A stretch of 64,000 bases of DNA from Linyphia triangularis (lineage: Eukaryota; Arthropoda; Arachnida; Araneae; Linyphiidae), in the NCBI GenBank assembly GCA_963978545.1, contig OZ021732.1, positions 51,317,214-51,381,213 of the forward strand, given 5' to 3'. The notes under the pieces are model-generated. The model saw only the letters and a list, made by a program, of their open reading frames with translations, searched no databases and had not been told where the DNA came from. Both the position numbers and the translations under genes were made by a program. Of this stretch, positions 58,224-64,000 are shown piece after piece (positions within the stretch are counted from its first letter, which is position 1; every line of letters begins with the position of its first letter).

Positions 58224-58944
58224 TATATATGAAAGAAAAAAAAGTTACGGAAAGCAACTCATTGAAAAATAATTGAAACACTAAAAAAAAAAAAATCCTA
58301 CCAGATCGGGCCATTTTCAACTCACACTGACCGGCCCGGTGATTGCACCGGACAACCCTATGGCCAGTACGACAACGACCCTGCGAATAATTTTAAAGTG
58401 GGTTTTCATGTTGGCAATCTACTGCTTCTTGGCGACAAATTTATCTTGTGAAGAGTTTGGTTTTCTTTGACAGTCTGAAATTGGATTTCCGCGTTGGCGC
58501 AATAGCCTAACTTGGCGACTTCATATTGTGTGTGTAAAATAGCTTTTTAAAACTGTTTTTTCTTTTGCGATTATGTTTTGGGTTATGCTGAATTGTAATT
58601 AAGTAGACTTTTGTTGTGACTTGATACGGTTTTTAACCTTTTTTTTTATTTACTTTAAGCTGAATTATAACTGAGCGAAGTTTTTTTTTTTTTTGCTGCT
58701 GAATATATTAACGATAAATTAAAGCAAATAAAATAGAAACAAAGAATTTCATTACTAACATATTGCATAATTGTTGATTGTTTATTTTGAATATATAACT
58801 GAGAAATATAGGGTCTATAGTGCCCGTAACATTCGTTTAGAAGTTTCAATTCACAAGGGAGGAATGGCTTCAGTGAGGTTTTGCAGAGAAACTGCTGCGT
58901 ATTTGCGTCAGAATTTAAACTTACATCAATGATCCCTACTATGT
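58221..58944. other. Non-coding region
   Basis: No gene or repeat recognised; contains a poly-T tract near 58680. Confidence 0.55.
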
Positions 58945-59299
58945 ATCTATACTAAACTCCAACTTAACTTGACATCACTAGATAATAAATCTTCACCACT
59001 CTCATAGGCAATTAATCCATTTTAGCGGAGTAAAGACAGAATTCTCGCTAAACCTTATAGCCTTTTGTTCTCTACAGGGTTGCTGGGCTGAGTTTCCTAA
59101 CGTGATTTTTTCTTGTGGGACGGGAGAAGAATGAAAAGGGAATGGGGGATACAGTATTCCTGTCCATCCCATTTGTCGAACAAGACTATATGGTTTGGCA
59201 AGCATTATGCTTTCACGCTGCCAAAATGGATAAATTGTCTATGAGCTCTGTGATGATCTACCGTCTAATGATGTCAAGTTGAAGTTTAGTATAGTGGTG
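58945..59299. mobile_element. Inverted-repeat (foldback/MITE-like) element
   Basis: Arms of about 80 bases at 58945-59024 and 59221-59299 are imperfect reverse complements (ATACTAAACT, AACTTGACATCA, CTCATAG.CAATT, ATCCATTTT shared). The ~195-base loop has no convincing gene. Origin unknown. Confidence 0.6.
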
Positions 59300-59427
59300 A
59301 GAAAAATTGGTGCGACAAGCTTTTGTGTTTCACGGTGAATGAAGTTTGTATAAAACAACATTTAAAAAAATAGATATTTTACAAGTTTCTTTGTGACTAA
59401 AATGGCGACTCAAGTCTGATTTTTTTT

Positions 59428-61842
59428 TTATGCCAACAGATTTTTTGTTAGCAGAACTGAAGCATAATCACGGGTATCATGAGCATGTTTCGCTGCTAAA
59501 TGGTTTCTTATTCTAATGCCTTTTGTATTTAAATAATACTCCACAACTTGTTTAGTCAAACTGCAACAGTCTGGAACAAAACCCTTGCATTTAGCAACAA
59601 TTTCATTAACGAATGCAGGCTCAATTTTTATTTGTGCATTTACAATTTTGTGCCTGTTGTGTATAATAACCTTTTTGGTTACAAGGCACTTACTGTATAC
59701 GATGCACGAAGGCTTCTTTAACCCACCAAAGTTGCACGAACTCAATAAATGTTGCACTTTACTTGAAACTTTTTCGTCCTCCTTCATTTCCAAAACTTTC
59801 AGGCAATTGTCACAAAATCTTTGTTTTTTTAGGGCATTTACAGTTGCACCTGCTGTATAATAGATGTCATTCTGATCAGAAGTTGATAATAGGAGTTCTT
59901 CCAAATTCAAAGGCATTTTCAGAAGACATGTATTGTATGTTGTGAGATTGAAGGATTTGATTTCTTCAACTTAGTGAAGTTTAATAGATGTCGATCAGCA
60001 TCATTTGTATAATTTGAGCTTTTCACATCACTCAAATATTGTGAAACACGAATCAACTTAAGTGCTTTGTAGGATTGAAGGGCTGTTGGCTTGCTTCCTG
60101 CTTTTCTGCGAATTTGGGAAAAAACATTTTCCAATGCATCTTGGGTGGTTCTGCCATTAGGAAAGAAGTCATATCCTCTATCCAAACAATCTTCAGATAA
60201 TTTAATGATCACAGTGGTAGAAAGTACCACTCCAGTGTTAAGTGGCTTCCAGCCACCTGAAATTCTCAACATTTCGAAAATCGTTATCATTTCATTGAGA
60301 AAAGCAATCTTCTTTTGACGATTAGTTTTAGTGATGGATTTTTTACGACAGTGTGTCGTCATCACCTCATACCTGTTAGATTATTATGCTCTATCATTCT
60401 TCTCATGTTTATCAATAACGATGTTTGTTTACGTTTTCCTCCTGACGTCATACCGATGTCAGGTGACGTCATTGAATCAAAATCATCGCCATTGGATGCT
60501 AAAGGGGCGGTTCCTTTTCAGGCCCGCACCCGTAGGATATATATATATTTTCTCTGTGACTGCTGGCATGCAGTGGTGTGATATATAGCTGATGTGTGTG
60601 TGTGTAGTTGTGTGGGATGATAACGGCAGGTAGCAGTGAGAAATGTTTTGTTTTATTATGTGTCGTCAATAAATATGTTTGTTCACTAAACATTGGACTT
60701 CATCTATTTTTTAAAGTTAGCCTTTTATTGGATTAGAGCAACAATACCACTGGCAGATAAATTTAATCCACCAGGCAGTGGTCAAGGCGATTTGAGGCAA
60801 AAGCTTTATTCTTCCAGCTTTTTCAAGAGCGGCAGCGGTTTTTATTGAAAAAAACTGCACTGACAGACCAACATTCATCTGCTGATATTTGGTTGGAAAC
60901 AAATGCTTACTCTTCAGGTGATGAAGGGAAAGTAAGGAAAATTTGTTGTCCATTTCCTTCATCCGCAGATCTTTTACAAATGAACCCATCACTAAATCTG
61001 AATTAAAATTGTCTGCCTTTTGATTTGGGCACTCAGCTTGATAGCATGACTCAATGTAGCCCTTTTCAAAAATTTTAATAATCTGCCAAGACAAGAATAT
61101 CTTTGCTGTTGTTTTGGTATACAACTTGGGCTTGTTTTGGGTTAACATTAACACCCAAATTCTTTCATTGGGCTCAGTTATTGCTTCCCATATCAGAACC
61201 AGTAGCCACGACACGATAACCTGCTAATTCAACAACGTTGATTATGATGTTAGTCATATAAACCACATCCCTTCCACTTGTAGAAGCGGCAGTAACCTCA
61301 TGGTCAACCATCTGCTTCCACAGGGATTTTAATCCTCCAAGAAGGAGCACTGTGTAGCGAGTACCTTCTTTAGAAGGACACAATTACTATTTCCAACAAA
61401 CACTTTTTTGATGGAGTCGTAGTCTTTGTCAGACGAAACAACCATCTCATTCACACTTAATATGCAGTCTTTACCGAGAGGATCCATCGATTTCCCCTTC
61501 ACTTTCATTAAATAGATAAAATCCCACAGAATTCCAAAGGGCACTTAGATTTCTTTTATTCGTTTATTAAGGGTACTACAAGACGGTGCAGGAAACCCTG
61601 TTTTTAACAGGTAATTGTAACCATGTTTTGATAAAGGGAAGCTTAATTTCAGACCCTTCACGATATCTTCATTGGACCAACTTGGTCTACAACCCTCTTC
61701 CTTTAGTAAATTTGTTACTTGATTTCCAGAAAGAAATTTATTTACATTATATTGCAGCTTTTCACATGATTCTTTTGCTTTAAGTGCTTCCATGTTTGAT
61801 GTCGCACACTTGGCTCCTCTTCATAGCATCATAATCTGAATC
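59428..61842 (-). pseudogene. P-element/THAP9-type transposase, broken
   Basis: Minus-strand fragments in family order: WSNEDIVKGLKLSFPLSKHGYNYLL with FPAPSCSTLNKRI (61793-61545), SVNEMVVSSDKDYDSIKKVFVGN (61544-61329), GLKSLWKQMVDHE (61383-61174), QQMNVGLSVQFFS (61214-60717), RTTQDALENVFSQIRRKAGSKPTAL and KLIRVSQYLSD (60365-59919), then FCDNCLKVLEM and FVNEIVAKCKGF (59916-59428). These match P-superfamily transposases. Frames change several times and an in-frame stop lies at 61545-61547. An LTR-like insert sits at 60374-60692. No THAP DNA-binding domain is visible in the window; upstream lies a plausible small exon at 62572-62676. Confidence 0.8.
60374..60692 (+). mobile_element. LTR-like insert in the P-type transposase
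   Basis: The segment starts TGTTAGATTATT and ends CACTAAACA, with a TATATATATA box and a CAATAAATATG polyadenylation-like signal in LTR order, plus two TGACGTCA sites (about 60446 and 60463). It falls between two transposase fragments that are close together in the family. No target duplication is seen (ATACC left, TTGGA right), so the borders are uncertain. Confidence 0.4.
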
Positions 61843-62571
61843 CTGAAATGGATTTATGAAAGAATATAAGTTAATTGAAACAGAACATTCTAATTGAATG
61901 AAACAACTTATTTCAAGGTAGTCTAAAAATGTACAAAAGGAGGCTGTTTACCGATAAGGTTATTTAAAACTTCTACCTTTTAATCATTGCACATTCCAAA
62001 CGTAAAATGTATTTTGTCTTTATTCAGGGGTTGATTGGTTGAGTTTTTTAACGGCGCAAGAACCAGAAATTATCAAGCTATGCCAAGCAGTAGATAAATT
62101 TCCAATTTAAGGCTAAATTATTAAAAATTCAAATATTGTTAAACTAAAATTAGTACACAAGTAAAACCATAAATGACAAATTAAAAGTAACTTTTAAAAA
62201 TATAAAATATTTTACAAATCTTGTAATAAGCTTTATTGAGCAATTGGAAAATAAACATGGTAATGATGTCCAAAAGTTAAAACCTTTTTGATAGAAGATA
62301 GAAAGATGAAGGCCATTGCCATCAATAACTGTTTTAGAAGTATAAGATTCTTGTACCGAAAGTAGAAAGAGAGTATTCAACATTAATTGTTAAATGTTTC
62401 TACTAAATTATGTTAAACATGATTAATGCCTTTCATATATCTGCTACAGGGGTATATTTTAACTAATAGTATGTTTCTCTAATGGTATTATATTATGATG
62501 CTATAGGTTAAATAAAAAAAAATTAAAAAATTAAAATTATTTTTTACAGTTATATTTAGATGAAATCTCAC
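61843..62571. other. Probable intron of the P-type transposase gene
   Basis: AT-rich, bounded on the minus strand by CTTCAG|GTGAGAT at 62571 and CCATTTCAG|GATTC at 61843. No other feature. Confidence 0.45.
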
Positions 62572-62676
62572 CTGAAGAGTGACAACTGAACTGGTTTCTT
62601 GTAGGTTTTCTGATTCAATTTCCGAATCCATTATGGGAACATTTGAAGGGCCTTGAGTAGTATCAATTTTGACTTT
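62572..62676 (-). CDS. Possible upstream exon of the P-type transposase gene
   Basis: A 105-base open segment (35 codons) with an acceptor (TTTTCAG) and donor (GTGAGAT) on the minus strand; both ends are in phase 0. It encodes an acidic linker-like peptide (MDSEIESENLQETSSVV) of the kind found between the THAP and catalytic regions. The downstream exon's phase-0 reading meets a stop, so the gene is broken. Confidence 0.4.
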
Positions 62677-64000
62677 CTGAAAAGATAATTTTAATTAAAA
62701 AATAGCAAATAATTCAATTTAAAAATTCTTAAAAAGAAATCCAGAGTGTGACATAGTACAACTTCTCCAGAGTTGCAAGATTAGAAATATTGAATTTTTT
62801 TAAGGTTATGGTAATACTTTAGAACTATTGTCCATAAATTTGTGGAAAAACTTTCTTTAGAGCCAAATATGATTAGCCTTTGAACACAGATTTTATATTC
62901 ACAAGCCAAGTCATACAGCAGAAGTAGCAGCAAGAAATTAAAAATAATCCCGATTACTCAAGTTCATATAGTCTGCGTCAAAATCGTTAGAGCCGTTTTT
63001 AAGCAACTGCAGAAAAACATGATTTTTTATGATTTCAGCCTTAGCGTAGGCAAGATTTTGAAGAAAACCCTAGTGGTAGGTCATATGGTCCTGCTAACCT
63101 GCACACAAAATTTTAAGATCATAGGCCAATTTGTTCAGGAGTAATGGTGACACACAGACACAAATATTTTCTAGACCACTTTTTTGAAATCAGGTTGTTT
63201 CAAAACGCAAAGAAATAATAAAATTTTTAAAAAATGTGTTTTTTTTTACCGAATACTATCTTTCTTTACCCTATACTTTCAATTATCCCTAAACATATAA
63301 ACATAAAATATATATGTACAGTCTAGCACCATAGAAATGTATAATCAGAACTTTGGTGTTAAATACATAAGACAATTTTGGGAAAAATGACTTGCCTTGT
63401 CTTATGGCATATCAATGCCCTTGATTCTCTGACATCCCAATAATTGTAGAGGATTGGGAACATTGAAAATAGTTGGAATAACATTTGGTTTCGATTTCCT
63501 TCATCCATCAGCTCTGTGGGATTCAAATTGACTATTTTCAAAGTGATCCTAAAACAAAACTTTACTTTTGTAACATGTATAAATATATAACCAGGAAAAA
63601 TTAAATCAACACTTAAACTTGTATTACTGTTCATAAAAGAACTTTGATTTTATTAATTAATAATAGTAAAAATATTAATAAAAATAATTATATAAACATA
63701 ATGATAATTAAAATTCGAATTACAAAACTATCTCCTATGTTAAGATTTAATGCTAGCATAGTAGCTTAAAGCATGTTTTAGATAACAGATTCTTATACTG
63801 ACAAGTTATTTTAGGAAAGTTAAATGAATTACAAATAAATACGGATGTATACAAAATTAATGCTAATTATGAATATGATGCGAATCATGACTAGAAAGAG
63901 ATAAAAATAAATAAATCATCCTTTAAAAATATGAAAGCCACAATATTGAAATCACAAAGTTAGCAAGTCTTTAAAAAGCACAATAATCGGCCAAATACCA
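62677..64000. other. AT-rich non-coding region
   Basis: No supportable gene. Contains the second copy of a dispersed repeat at 63013-63165. Confidence 0.6.
63013..63165 (+). repeat. Dispersed repeat, copy 2
   Basis: Pairs with 14230-14395; shares ACATGATTTTTT, GCAAGATTTTGA, GAAAACCCTA, ATCATAGGCCAATTTGTTC and GGAGTAATGG in order. Confidence 0.5.

Overview
This is a eukaryotic window: AT-rich, with spliceosomal introns, microsatellites and almost nothing but transposable elements. The mix (Polinton/Maverick, BEL/Pao, Copia, two Gypsy lineages, a P-element relative, palindromic MITEs) suggests an arthropod, most likely a chelicerate such as a spider. That placement is inference. I see no convincing host gene, rRNA, tRNA or CRISPR array.

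Layout. 1-3356: AT-rich DNA with two MITE-like inverted repeats. 3357-11133: a 7.8 kb element bounded by inverted arms of about 2 kb, each an array of ~115 bp units; its interior holds a decayed copy of a Polinton gene. 11640-12779: an orphan Polinton terminus. 12780-16850: non-coding DNA, a tandem pair of palindromic MITEs and a 166 bp satellite. 16851-30988: a complete, slightly damaged Polinton/Maverick (AG...CT termini, 6-bp target duplication CACCAC) inserted in that satellite. Its leftward cluster encodes, in transcription order, integrase, minor capsid protein, a basic glycine-rich protein, major capsid protein, adenain-like protease, packaging ATPase and two small proteins; a rightward spliced gene encodes zinc fingers fused to DNA polymerase B. 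Three consecutive genes meet at one-base TAATG stop/start overlaps.

31976-57508 is a four-level nest of LTR retrotransposons, each level with matching LTRs and its own target duplication: Gypsy-A (ATAT), split by Copia (AGCGG), split by an oppositely oriented Gypsy-B (GTAT), split by BEL/Pao (AATGT). Reading frames are in register across each insertion point. The 3' LTR of Gypsy-A also carries a 3.0 kb non-autonomous DNA transposon (TSD TAATGG), for which the 5' LTR supplies the empty site. 57655-58118 is a solo LTR (TSD ATAC). 58945-59299 is an inverted-repeat element. 59428-62676 is a broken P-element-type transposase interrupted by an LTR-like insert. The rest is AT-rich and non-coding.

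Working relations: the Polinton genes form one replication, packaging and integration module (protein-primed polymerase, integrase, capsid proteins, maturation protease, ATPase), now damaged in the major capsid gene, one small gene and one zinc-finger exon. Of the retroelements, BEL/Pao and Gypsy-B look youngest (nearly identical LTRs) and Gypsy-A oldest.
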